From an uncultured Lachnospiraceae bacterium (GTDB lineage: Bacteria; Bacillota; Clostridia; Lachnospirales; Lachnospiraceae): a DNA stretch of 36,680 nt. A model generated the notes under the pieces. That model did no database searches and was not told the origin of the DNA. It saw only the letters and a program-made list of their open reading frames with translations. Shown here one piece after another: positions 8,312 to 17,526 of this stretch. Position 1 is the stretch's first letter, and every line of letters starts with the position of its first letter. Position numbers and translations under genes: made by a program. The stretch lies in assembly GCA_900314255.1 (NCBI GenBank), contig OMUP01000034.1:1-36680 (forward strand), given 5' to 3'.

Positions 8312-9068
8312 AACATGTCGCGCCGCCATCTACGATAAAATCCTGGCCGGTCACAAAACGGGCTGCGTCCGAGGCCAGATATAAGGCGCAGTAACCGATA
8401 TCCTCGACCTCCCCCAACAGTCCCAACGGAGATTCTTTCTCAAACCTTTCCCGTATTTCAGGCTGTTCCTTCACCCCTGCCGTCATTTCTGTGACAATAA
8501 AACCCGGATAGATTGTATTGACACGAATCTTCTGATCTCCCAGGCGTTTCGCCAAGGTACGGGAAAAACTGCGCACGGCACCTTTCGCCGCCGAATAGAC
8601 AATAGGGCCACGGGCTGAAAGAGCCGCTAGAGAAGCGATGTTGATAATGGAGCCCACTCCATTCTTTGCGCATTCCGGATAGGCGTATTTGACCGCCATG
8701 AAGGTCGATGTTAAATCTGCTGCAATGGTTTTCTCATAATTCGCGGTGCTGAATTCAGTCTCCAGATCTCCGTGTGCACCACGGCTCCCTGCACTGTTGA
8801 TCAGAATATCCAAACGGCCAAATGTATTTACACAGAATTCTACCATATCTTTGCAGTTTTCCTCTTTGGTCAGATCTGCCGGGAAGCAGGCACAGTGTCC
8901 TCCGGCTGCTTCGATCTCCGCTTTTACTTCTTCCAATTTGTTAATTCTGCGTCCTACAATCACAACGTCAGCGCCGGCTTTAGCCAGGATGACCGCGCAT
9001 CCCCTGCCGATACCTGAACCTCCGCCGGTAATAAGCGCTGTGCGACCTGTCAGATCAAATATTTTCAT
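8310..9068 (-). CDS. Short-chain dehydrogenase/reductase (classical SDR)
   Basis: 252-residue NAD(P)-dependent oxidoreductase. The cofactor motif TGGGSGIG is at 14-21, followed by the NSAG motif near 91-94. The catalytic residues Ser146, Tyr158 and Lys162 sit in the YxxxK arrangement (YSAAK), and the C-terminal RVNTIYPGF and FVTGQDFIVDGG patterns are typical. Closest in style to 3-oxoacyl-ACP reductase-like or sugar/steroid dehydrogenases; the substrate cannot be told from sequence. The ATG at 9068 has AGGGAG upstream and overlaps the end of the VOC gene by 14 bases, so the two are coupled. It is the last gene of the GH2/GPH operon and probably acts on the sugar or on the released aglycone. 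Confidence 0.9.
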   Translation of the reverse strand: MKIFDLTGRTALITGGGSGIGRGCAVILAKAGADVVIVGRRINKLEEVKAEIEAAGGHCACFPADLTKEENCKDMVEFCVNTFGRLDILINSAGSRGAHGDLETEFSTANYEKTIAADLTSTFMAVKYAYPECAKNGVGSIINIASLAALSARGPIVYSAAKGAVRSFSRTLAKRLGDQKIRVNTIYPGFIVTEMTAGVKEQPEIRERFEKESPLGLLGEVEDIGYCALYLASDAARFVTGQDFIVDGGATC

Positions 9069-9540
9069 TATTTTTCTCCCTTCCTGTACTACTGGGTACA
9101 ACTCCTTCATGCAATTCAATCATGACGTTGTCCGGTCCTCTGAAATATGTGAATTTGAATCCAGGAATATGTTTGGATTCTACGACAGGATTCATCAAGT
9201 GATATCCCAGCGCCTGCACTTTTTCACATACAGCGGCAATATCATCTACTCGCAACATAAAATGCATGGAACCTAGATCATTATGATTCATTGGCGAGCA
9301 AGGTCTGGCAGGCGGATCCACATACTGATGAATTTCCAAATCCACACCATCCCGGCCATGAAGCATCAGTACATTCATCACCTGGTTTTCCACCCCTGAT
9401 AGTCCTGCTGCGGGCTGAATACAATTGCGAACATCGAATACAGTTTTCATACCTAATGCATCGCAGAACAAACGAATGCATTCGTCAATATCGCTGACCA
9501 GAATTCCAACTTGGAAAACACCGCTCGTACAACCTCTCAT
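9055..9540 (-). CDS. VOC-superfamily (glyoxalase-fold) protein
   Basis: 161 residues forming two beta-alpha-beta-beta-beta modules. Four candidate metal ligands sit at the usual places: Gln10, Glu69, His93 and Glu142. The Gln-Glu-His-Glu set is the one known from human-type glyoxalase I, rather than the more common His at the first site. The last motif reads GPDNVMIELHEG. The family includes lactoylglutathione lyases, epimerases, dioxygenases and isomerases, so the reaction is unknown. The ATG follows the preceding 30-residue ORF after two bases and has AGGAG seven bases upstream. It is coupled to the SDR gene, which suggests that the two enzymes work on one small molecule. Confidence 0.85.
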   Translation of the reverse strand: MRGCTSGVFQVGILVSDIDECIRLFCDALGMKTVFDVRNCIQPAAGLSGVENQVMNVLMLHGRDGVDLEIHQYVDPPARPCSPMNHNDLGSMHFMLRVDDIAAVCEKVQALGYHLMNPVVESKHIPGFKFTYFRGPDNVMIELHEGVVPSSTGREKNNENI

Positions 9541-9542
9541 TA

Positions 9543-9635
9543 TTATTCTCCTGTTTCAGAGCAAAACGAGCAGCTGTTGCCCAGACCAAAAGGGTTTGTC
9601 AGAGCAATGATGCCGCTCGTCAGATATTCATACAT
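9543..9635 (-). CDS. Putative 30-residue peptide with C-terminal CxxC
   Basis: A short reading frame in the gap between the GH2 and VOC genes. It starts with ATG at 9635, has GGAGGAG ten bases upstream, and ends two bases before the VOC start. The peptide ends in GNSCSFCSETGE, so it carries two cysteines three apart near the C terminus, after a hydrophobic middle. I do not recognise it. It could be a short leader ORF for translational coupling, a modified-peptide precursor (no radical SAM enzyme is nearby), or the remnant of a longer gene. The 190 bases upstream of it, after the GH2 stop, show no other convincing gene. Confidence 0.4.
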   Translation of the reverse strand: MYEYLTSGIIALTNPFGLGNSCSFCSETGE

Positions 9636-9826
9636 CCTTTTCTCACTCCTCCGTTTTTGAAAAGCCTGCGTCACACCGTCTGCAAACGCTGCGGGGAAGT
9701 AAATCCAGAACCCCACAGACAATACCATAGATGGACGCGAAAACCGGGGATGGAATAAGCCGTTGCAAGACTTATCCCAGCAGAAAGAAGTCCAGAATGA
9801 TGCAAAGTTGCATAAAGTATTTCCTA

Positions 9827-12004
9827 TCAGCACTTCGGGATCTGCTGCAGCTGCTCATTAACCTGACGGATGACGTCCTGCGGGATCACGTCCCCGGCTT
9901 TTTTCAGCAGTGCTTCAAAGCTCATACCGGCTATCATTTGCTGCAGACTGGCATTCTTATTTGCTGACTTTGCCACATCGCCCCGGCTTTCGATTATTTT
10001 CTGCATGATGGCGCCGACGATCTTCCCTGTCGCGGGATGCGCCATCAAAGTGCCAAAGCTGTCCCGGATGGAGAAGCGGTCGCTCTTGAAGGAAGCTTCA
10101 TCGAACCAGTTGCCCACGCTGCCCGCCTGGGCGAAACGGTAAGAAGGGTCAGGAACGTCCACCTTGCGAATGGTCATGGTATCACTGCATTCTCCGGCCT
10201 GAGCTATGATCGTATGCTCGCCGGTAAGCTTCACCCGGAAGGTGAATACTGTGCTGCCGGTTTGCGTGCAAATTTTCTGACCGTCCATGAGCAATGTAAC
10301 CTTCGGCAAATTGGAATAAACCTTGATTTCGGTTTCTTCCTCCGCCCGGTTCTTATACCGGCTGCCGCAGAGGTGGACGAATGGTTCTTCCTTATTCCAG
10401 ACAGCCTTGTAAAGATAGAAGGCATCCTTTTTCGTCCGGCGGTCGAAAGACACCAATCCCTTCTGGTTCAAGCCGTGAGCACCGCCTTCGTCCCGGCCAT
10501 CGGCAGCAAAATCAAACATATTCCAGACATAAGTAGCCCACAGCCAAGGGTGGCGGTCAATGCAGCCCAGAATGTACTCGTGGTAGAGGCATTGATACTG
10601 CTCACTGTAATCTCCGGATTCGGGCCGGGCGGACTGGAACTGCACATTTGCGTCCGCACCGTATTCGGAAAAACCCATGACCCGGTTCGGATACTTGGCG
10701 TGATAGGCCTCAAAGAAACTGTCATTCTGCTCCAGAGTTCCCAGGTACCAGCCAAAATACAGATTGTAGCTGGCGATGTCCGGCAGATTGACCAGAGGGC
10801 TGTCATATGCCAGCATGAAGGCGTGGGCCATGGCGGTAGGACGAGTTGGATCCATGCGATGGCACAGGTCATTCAGCAGCCGATGATTTTCCATCAGATC
10901 CTCGGTTACGCCGTGTACCGCCACCTCATTGGACAAGCCCCAGCAGGCGATACAGGGGTGGTTATAGCACTGGGTAATCAGCTCTCGCATTTGATCCAGC
11001 GTGTTCTGACGGCCACCCGGCATATGCTCGGTGATATAAGGAATTTCCGTCCAGACTACCATGCCAGTTTCGTCGCACAGGTCATAGAAATACTGGCTGT
11101 GCTGATAGTGTGCAAGACGAATGGTATTTGCCCCGATCTCACGAATCAGCGCCATGTCCTCCTGGTTCTCCCGCTCAGTCAGCGCATTGCCCAGACACAT
11201 GCGATCCTGATGCCGGCTGACGCCCCGGAGGGGATAACTTCTGCCATTGAGGAAGAAGCCTTTCTCCGGATCAAAGTCCATCACACGACAGCCAAAGCGG
11301 GCGGAAACATGGTCACTGCTGTCCAGCGCGGCCGTGGCTTCATACAGATGAGGATCGTTCAAACCATCCCACAGATGAACGTTTTCGATCAGGAATTCTG
11401 CCTGCGCATGACCGCCTTCGGATGAAACCGTCTTGCTCTCCTCGTTGACGGTGAAGGTAACTACTCCACCGTTCTGCCAGGTTTCCACCGTCACGGCAGC
11501 GCTGCACTTCTCCAGGTTCACCCGAGGTGTCACTTTGATGCCAGGTGTCCCGTCCTTCACCAGCTCAAAATGCACCGCGGGCACAATGATCAGTCGCACA
11601 TCCCGGTACAGACCGCCATAGAAAGTGAAATCCGCCTTCTGGGGGTACACGTGGTCATTTTCACCGTTGTCTACACTGACGCGCAGGACGTTTTCATCCG
11701 CCAGGTAATCGGTCAGATCCACCCGGAAGGTGGAATAGCCGCCTTCATGCCGGACAAGCTGCTTCCCATTGAGAAAGACCTCAGCAGTCATGGCAGCACC
11801 GTTTAACTCCAGATAAACCCTTTCACCGACAGCCAGAATCGGCTTGGAAAATGCCTTCTCATAAACCGCTGTTCCTCGCCAATAGTCGTTGCCGCCGTCT
11901 TGTCCGTCCTGTGCATTCCAGGTATGGGGAAGCTGAACGGTCACGGGATTCTCACCGGGCTTTTGAAATTTCCAGTTATTGTTGAAATCGATTGTTTTTC
12001 TCAT
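9827..12004 (-). CDS. Glycoside hydrolase family 2 (beta-galactosidase/beta-glucuronidase type)
   Basis: 725 residues, no signal peptide, so cytoplasmic. Domains: sugar-binding jelly roll (about 1-145), immunoglobulin-like domain (about 150-240), TIM barrel (about 245-540), then a beta region and a helical C-terminal extension (about 640-725). The acid/base is Glu360 in WGLSNE and the nucleophile Glu447 in GFSEYGAD. An NQKG motif at 513-516 resembles the NxK motif that binds the carboxylate in beta-glucuronidases, but the surrounding NQKGLVSFDR also resembles a pattern common in beta-galactosidases, so the sugar is undecided. The ATG has AGAGGTAAG upstream. It sits downstream of a GPH importer, consistent with hydrolysis of an imported glycoside inside the cell. 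Confidence 0.93.
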   Translation of the reverse strand: MRKTIDFNNNWKFQKPGENPVTVQLPHTWNAQDGQDGGNDYWRGTAVYEKAFSKPILAVGERVYLELNGAAMTAEVFLNGKQLVRHEGGYSTFRVDLTDYLADENVLRVSVDNGENDHVYPQKADFTFYGGLYRDVRLIIVPAVHFELVKDGTPGIKVTPRVNLEKCSAAVTVETWQNGGVVTFTVNEESKTVSSEGGHAQAEFLIENVHLWDGLNDPHLYEATAALDSSDHVSARFGCRVMDFDPEKGFFLNGRSYPLRGVSRHQDRMCLGNALTERENQEDMALIREIGANTIRLAHYQHSQYFYDLCDETGMVVWTEIPYITEHMPGGRQNTLDQMRELITQCYNHPCIACWGLSNEVAVHGVTEDLMENHRLLNDLCHRMDPTRPTAMAHAFMLAYDSPLVNLPDIASYNLYFGWYLGTLEQNDSFFEAYHAKYPNRVMGFSEYGADANVQFQSARPESGDYSEQYQCLYHEYILGCIDRHPWLWATYVWNMFDFAADGRDEGGAHGLNQKGLVSFDRRTKKDAFYLYKAVWNKEEPFVHLCGSRYKNRAEEETEIKVYSNLPKVTLLMDGQKICTQTGSTVFTFRVKLTGEHTIIAQAGECSDTMTIRKVDVPDPSYRFAQAGSVGNWFDEASFKSDRFSIRDSFGTLMAHPATGKIVGAIMQKIIESRGDVAKSANKNASLQQMIAGMSFEALLKKAGDVIPQDVIRQVNEQLQQIPKC

Positions 12005-12024
12005 AGCTTACCTCTTTGATAAAA

Positions 12025-12062
12025 TATGCCGTCCCTGCACTCAAGGGGGCAGAGCCGGCATA
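12025..12062. repeat. Intercistronic inverted repeat before the GH2 gene
   Basis: Seven-base arms TATGCCG and CGGCATA enclose a second inner pair (CTGC/GCAG). It lies between the secreted-protein gene and the GH2 gene; on the minus strand TTTTA follows. It may be a partial terminator or an RNA-stability hairpin that adjusts expression of the downstream genes. Confidence 0.45.
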
Positions 12063-12070
12063 AAGGTATA

Positions 12071-12871
12071 TTATTGGGTCAGTTCAGCCGTGATTTCCCG
12101 TCCAGCCTCTGTGGTCAGTTTGAGATTCCAGTCCTCGAAGCGCCATGTACCGTGCTCCGTGATGTTCATCTTGGTAAATCGGAATTCATACGTGCCATTG
12201 GCGTAGAAATCCAGTTCTTTGCTCTTGCCGGTGCTATCCCAGGAAAAGAGCAGATCTTCAGATTCCGTCGGCGTATAGGAGCCGGACTCGCCAAGTGCAG
12301 AACCCCAGACAGAGGAAGGGCTGGAAAAAGTGCCGGTCAGCTGTTCGTTGATATCCGCAACATACTTTACCACAAAGGTATTTGCAGGATAACTGGACCC
12401 CTCCGAAGCAGAAGCTTCCGTGGCAGCGGGCGCTTCCGTAGTGGCAGGTGCTTCCGCAGTGGCAGAAGTCTCCGTTGCGGCAGGCTCCTCTGACGCACCG
12501 GATTTGGAGCCGACCAGCTGCATATCCGCAACGAGAGGATAATTTGCCACGTACTGTGCGCCATCGTCCCGTACTTCCATATCGTAATCAGTGCCTTTCA
12601 CGGGGAAGTGGGCTACCATAGCCACATCGCCAGTACCGGCTTCCCAGGTGCCTTCGGTGATCGTTCCGTTTCCCTCATGCTCCAGTGTTCCGTCGGAATG
12701 CAGGGTGATCTTAACTACTACCTTGCCGCTGTACTTCTGGCCGGAAAGGATAATATCGCCGGTTGAAGTATCTTCAGGAGGCTCCGTCCAGCCTTCAGTA
12801 TGCCCGGCAAACAGGAAAATGCCACAGATTACTAGGATCAGGGCTGCAAATTGAATCATAATTTTCTTCAT
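12071..12871 (-). CDS. Secreted or membrane-anchored two-domain beta-rich protein with A/T/E/P linker
   Basis: 266 residues. An N-terminal signal or anchor segment occupies about residues 1-23. The only early cysteine (Cys16, in LVIC) does not make a convincing lipobox. Two domains follow, at about 37-112 and 155-266. Each contains a pattern of the type DGTxE or NGTYE followed by an ITEGTW or ITEHGTW motif, suggesting an ancient duplication of a lipocalin-like beta-barrel. They are joined by a low-complexity Ala/Thr/Glu/Pro linker at about 120-152. The ATG has AAGGAG upstream. It lies between the GPH symporter and the GH2 gene. Role unknown; binding of the glycoside outside the cell is a guess based on context. 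Confidence 0.75.
   Translation of the reverse strand: MKKIMIQFAALILVICGIFLFAGHTEGWTEPPEDTSTGDIILSGQKYSGKVVVKITLHSDGTLEHEGNGTITEGTWEAGTGDVAMVAHFPVKGTDYDMEVRDDGAQYVANYPLVADMQLVGSKSGASEEPAATETSATAEAPATTEAPAATEASASEGSSYPANTFVVKYVADINEQLTGTFSSPSSVWGSALGESGSYTPTESEDLLFSWDSTGKSKELDFYANGTYEFRFTKMNITEHGTWRFEDWNLKLTTEAGREITAELTQ
12414..12485 (-). repeat. Four tandem 18-bp units encoding the linker
   Basis: Units begin at 12414, 12432, 12450 and 12468 with GCTTCCG (GTCTCCG in the last), and each contains GGCAG. The period is exactly 18 bases, so each unit adds six residues of the Ala/Thr/Glu/Pro linker. Changes in copy number would keep the frame. Confidence 0.8.
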
Positions 12872-12898
12872 GGCTTTGATCTCCTTTCTTCCTCGGTT

Positions 12899-14413
12899 TC
12901 AGGCTTTCCTGCCGTGTTTCAGCTTTTTCTTCTTTTCCGCGATGCTGCCCTGGATCTCCACCATGCGTTCCTTATCCAGTTCGTAGAACCTCATGGCAAC
13001 GATGTTGCACATCCACCCCAGCACCGGCATACCATAAACCAGCGCCATGGTGAGATAGAACAGCGGAAGCGTTGTTTTATCCCCCATCTGGGGCATAACG
13101 GTTACATAGCCGATCATGCCTACGGCAAAGGTCGTAAAGGTAGAACCAAGAGAGGAAATCAGCTTTTCAATGAAGGTATAGCACGCGCCTACCATTCCAG
13201 GCATGAAGTTGCCGCTGCGATCCAATTCGTAATCCACGATATCGGCCCGCATCATGCCTTCCGCAGTATTGAGTACCATGGCTGCAGCGTCCTTGCCCAT
13301 GCTCAGGGCGATGTAAAGAATCATGGGGAAGCCGACCGCGCCGATTTTGCGCATTCCCCAGGGGCCCAGCACCATGCACAGGGCAAACAGTGCCACAGAG
13401 ATGCCGATATTGACCCAGGACCAGGTAGTGGTCGCTTTTTTCACGCCATGCTTGGCGATAAACACACCACCCAGGAAGGCAAATACAAGAGCGATAATTT
13501 TGCCAAAGCTGTTGATAACAGTCACTGCCTGATAGTTGGCAATCAGGATACCGGTCAGCATGACGTTGACGATGCTGTCCGTTGCCATCTTCGTCGCTAA
13601 TTTGTCGGAAGCACCGGTAACGATGTAGCAGCGCAGAGGCTTATTGACCTTCATCATATTCCACATATCCTTGAATCCGACCTTACTCTTGCCACCCATG
13701 GACATGAGCTCACCCAGCACCTCTTCGTTATCCACCGGTGCGATGCCGATCATGGACAAGATCATGAATACCAGGGCAATAGCACTGTACAGATAGCAAG
13801 CTTCGCCCAAGCAGGCGGCATTGTACTGATTGTCGTGACGGGGCAGAATCAGGAATGCCATCAGCGTGTTCAGAATGATAGGGGCAGAGAACTGATAGCA
13901 GGTTGCAGCGAAGTTCATGAAGGGACGCTGTTTGGGATCGTTAGTCAGGATGGCTGGGATCGTCGTCGTACCGATACTCAGCACAGTGTATCCTATGATA
14001 TACAGCGCAAAGTGCAGGCAGAACATCAATACGCCCACAGACCCGGTAAAGCGATTCGCCAGAATATTGAACATCAGAATAGCCGACAAAATGGTGACGC
14101 CATAACCGATTAATAGAAATTTGCGAACCTTTCCAAGCTTTCCAACCTTCATGCGGTCGAAAACTGCCGCCACAACAGGATCGCACACACCGTCAAAAAT
14201 AGTCTTGACGGTCATGATGATGCCAGTCAGCATCACCAAGACGCCGTATCCCTCATTGGCCATATAACCGGCGTAAGACATAAGCATCATGAAAATAGTC
14301 TTGCCGCCACTGGTGGCGCAACCCAGCAGCATAGACCGCGGGCTGGCGGTACGGTAACGGGGATCGTTGCTCCCCCCCATTCCGTTGAAGATCTTTTTGA
14401 AACCTGATGACAT
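12899..14413 (-). CDS. GPH-family glycoside/sugar:cation symporter (MFS)
   Basis: 504 residues with about twelve membrane segments, typical of the glycoside-pentoside-hexuronide:cation symporters (MelB/UidB-like). The characteristic FDGVCDPVVAAVFDRMK motif lies in the first loop and matches the family's D-P-x(n)-D-R pattern; KVGKLGKVRKFLL follows. The protein ends in a basic tail (KKKLKHGRK). The ATG at 14413 is preferred to one eight codons earlier because GAGGAG lies seven to eight bases upstream. It is the first gene of the operon, followed by the secreted protein after 27 bases. It should import the glycoside cleaved by the GH2 enzyme. The cation and sugar are not known. Confidence 0.92.
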   Translation of the reverse strand: MSSGFKKIFNGMGGSNDPRYRTASPRSMLLGCATSGGKTIFMMLMSYAGYMANEGYGVLVMLTGIIMTVKTIFDGVCDPVVAAVFDRMKVGKLGKVRKFLLIGYGVTILSAILMFNILANRFTGSVGVLMFCLHFALYIIGYTVLSIGTTTIPAILTNDPKQRPFMNFAATCYQFSAPIILNTLMAFLILPRHDNQYNAACLGEACYLYSAIALVFMILSMIGIAPVDNEEVLGELMSMGGKSKVGFKDMWNMMKVNKPLRCYIVTGASDKLATKMATDSIVNVMLTGILIANYQAVTVINSFGKIIALVFAFLGGVFIAKHGVKKATTTWSWVNIGISVALFALCMVLGPWGMRKIGAVGFPMILYIALSMGKDAAAMVLNTAEGMMRADIVDYELDRSGNFMPGMVGACYTFIEKLISSLGSTFTTFAVGMIGYVTVMPQMGDKTTLPLFYLTMALVYGMPVLGWMCNIVAMRFYELDKERMVEIQGSIAEKKKKLKHGRKA

Positions 14414-14942
14414 TGTCACATCTCCTCTTTCTGGCAATCTTCACTCATTGCCTGTTTGTTCAGGGTAACGTAGCCGCTTTCCCTGTCTCCGAAATTGAAT
14501 TGATTCGATTATGGCATGTACGATGAATTTGATATATACAATTATTACGTATTTTATATTGTTTTACGCTATCCACTTATTTTTTAACGAATTTAAGTAT
14601 TATTTCGCCAATAATCACTGACGATTGCGAGAGTTGCAAAGCAACGGAGCAATCGGCTTGATACATGTTGTGGTATGGGCGAAGCACGCATGACAGTTTA
14701 CTGTATCAAGCAGAAAAGCAGGGGCAGATTGGCCGTTTGCGGTTACTGCATCATAATTCGTGCCGCCATCTTCCATTCTGATGCTCTACATCATCTTTTT
14801 GGCTTTCGGATTGACGGCGGAACACGCAAACTCTTCCTGAAGGCGCCTTTTCACGGTCTTCTTGCGGCGCGCTCTTCGCAGCTCATCGCCACTTAAGGCA
14901 ACTCAAGTTAACACAAGGCCTGCGTCCCGCACAGACAGGCGT
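14414..14942. other. Intergenic region upstream of the GPH operon, no convincing gene
   Basis: About 530 bases between the GPH start and the groEL terminator. The half nearest the GPH gene is AT-rich and should hold its promoter; the best candidate is an extended -10 on the minus strand, TGCCATAAT (14508-14516), without a good -35. Next come two inverted repeats at 14622-14711. The stretch from about 14790 to 14900 reads on the minus strand as a basic, helical-looking C-terminal tail without a start codon, perhaps a gene remnant. Confidence 0.5.
14622..14711. repeat. Two adjacent inverted repeats (possible structured RNA or operator)
   Basis: The first hairpin (14622-14655) has arms CGATTGC and GCAATCG around an inner GTTGC/GCAAC stem with an AAA loop. 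Directly next to it is a perfect ten-base pair, GCTTGATACA at 14656-14665 and TGTATCAAGC at 14702-14711, enclosing 36 bases. No T-tract follows, so it is not a standard terminator. Confidence 0.55.
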
Positions 14943-14980
14943 AAAAAAAGGAGAGAACAGTTTTACCCGTTCTCTCCCTT
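14943..14980 (-). terminator. Rho-independent terminator of groESL
   Basis: Perfect nine-base stem GGAGAGAAC/GTTCTCTCC with a ten-base loop, followed on the minus strand by seven T. It lies about 40 bases after the groEL stop. Confidence 0.92.
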
Positions 14981-15019
14981 TCTGTTATTTATGGTGTTTG
15001 TAATTGTTGTTGAAGCGTA

Positions 15020-16645
<1,626 letters not shown>

Positions 16646-16675
16646 TTAATCCTCCTGACTCTTTCTTCTGTCTAT

Positions 16676-16960
16676 TTATGCAATAATCGCAAGGATATCA
16701 GACTGCTTTACGATGATGTAGCTCTCATCCTCAAGCTTAACCTCTGTGCCTGCGTACTTGGAGTAGATGATCTTATCGCCCGGCTTTACTTCCATCTTGA
16801 CTTCTTTTCCGTCAACGACGCCGCCCGGACCTACAGCAACAACAACAGCCTGCTGCGGCTTCTCTTTGGCCTGACCCGGAAGCACGATTCCGGACTTGGT
16901 TGTTTCTTCTTCCATAATGGCCTTGATAACGACTCTGTCACCTAAAGGTTTTAATGTCAT
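16676..16960 (-). CDS. groS: Co-chaperonin GroES (Hsp10)
   Basis: 94-residue co-chaperonin forming the heptameric lid of the GroEL cavity. It shows the family pattern [11 protein letters not shown] at the start, the mobile loop [19 protein letters not shown], and the VGPGG and [12 protein letters not shown] motifs. The ATG at 16960 has AGGAGG nine bases upstream. Longer in-frame starts would run into the CIRCE element and are rejected. Confidence 0.98.
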   Translation of the reverse strand: MTLKPLGDRVVIKAIMEEETTKSGIVLPGQAKEKPQQAVVVAVGPGGVVDGKEVKMEVKPGDKIIYSKYAGTEVKLEDESYIIVKQSDILAIIA

Positions 16961-16991
16961 GATTAACATCCTCCTGTTGCTTTTTATCTTG

Positions 16992-17018
16992 TTAGCACTC
17001 ATTTCTCACGAGTGCTAA
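16992..17018. promoter_or_regulatory. CIRCE operator (HrcA binding site)
   Basis: Exact consensus TTAGCACTC, nine bases, GAGTGCTAA. It lies between the groES promoter and the groES start, the usual position for repression of groESL by HrcA with release at high temperature. hrcA itself is not in the window. Confidence 0.98.
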
Positions 17019-17031
17019 TTCAACTTACAAT

Positions 17032-17060
17032 AAAATAACACCATGCCCGGGCAATGTCAA
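17032..17060 (-). promoter_or_regulatory. SigA-type promoter of groESL
   Basis: Minus strand: TTGACA, 17-base spacer, TATTTT with an upstream TG. The CIRCE element starts just downstream of the -10, so HrcA binding would block initiation. Confidence 0.85.
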
Positions 17061-17113
17061 CACAATTGATGAATGCATCTTCGAATTTATAAATTCTTAA
17101 TGAAGGATGAGAG

Positions 17114-17500
17114 GATGGAAAATGAGACAGCTGACTTGCCTTCGTTGATTTGACACTGCCGGAAGGCTGGGCTCGCATCGGAAATTGAGAAACTGGTGCG
17201 CTCCGATGACAATTTTCAGCCCACAAAAATTGGCAGGCACCGGAATTTCAAAGCAAGTTTGTTTTTGCTGACAATTTTGAAGCAGGCAGGTCAGAAATGT
17301 CAGCTGAAATCAAGAAAATGATGATTCCGATGACAAGAAGCTTCAAATCGGGCAGAAATTGTCATCGGAACCAGCGTAAACTTGCTTTCCGATGCGCCGG
17401 CCAACCCGCTGGCGTCAAATGAAGCATCGGAATGGCCTGTTTTCTTGTCTCCGATGCGCCGACCGCCTGCAATCGATGCGCCGACCGCCTGCTTCCGGTG
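17114..17500. repeat. Degenerate tandem array with a 62-63 bp period
   Basis: Unit starts are at 17114, 17176, 17238, 17301, 17363 and 17425, that is steps of 62, 62, 63, 62 and 62 bases. Each unit opens with CATCGGA or a close variant and carries TCCGATG 25-26 bases later, so the two motifs form inverted pairs. The best units are those at 17176, 17363 and 17425; those at 17114, 17238 and 17301 are weaker. TCCGATGACAATTT at 17202-17215 has a perfect inverted copy at 17356-17369. The last unit also holds a 19-base direct repeat (17452-17470 and 17474-17492). This fills the 500-base gap between map and the groES promoter; no gene is seen there. Confidence 0.75.
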
Positions 17501-17526
17501 CCCTCATCTTTTGATTTGACTATGTA

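Noticed and set aside
10037-11425. A 462-codon plus-strand frame inside the GH2 gene
   Set aside because: It is antisense to a gene with intact GH2 catalytic motifs and has no ribosome binding site or known domain.
9827-12004. Firm call of GH2 as beta-glucuronidase from its NQKG motif
   Set aside because: The same local pattern occurs in beta-galactosidase-type GH2 enzymes; sequence alone does not settle it.
12071-12871. Lipoprotein assignment for the two-domain secreted protein
   Set aside because: The LVIC sequence around Cys16 lacks the small residue normally found before the lipobox cysteine, so it is called only secreted or membrane-anchored.
14675-14896. A 73-codon plus-strand frame in the GPH-groEL gap
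   Set aside because: No ribosome binding site and no recognisable family. The minus strand of 14790-14900 reads more like a basic protein tail, but it lacks a start codon, so neither was called a gene.
17114-17500. CRISPR array
   Set aside because: The 62-base period fits, but the repeated part is only two motifs of about 7-9 bases with variants, not a conserved 28-37 base repeat, and no cas adaptation gene is close.
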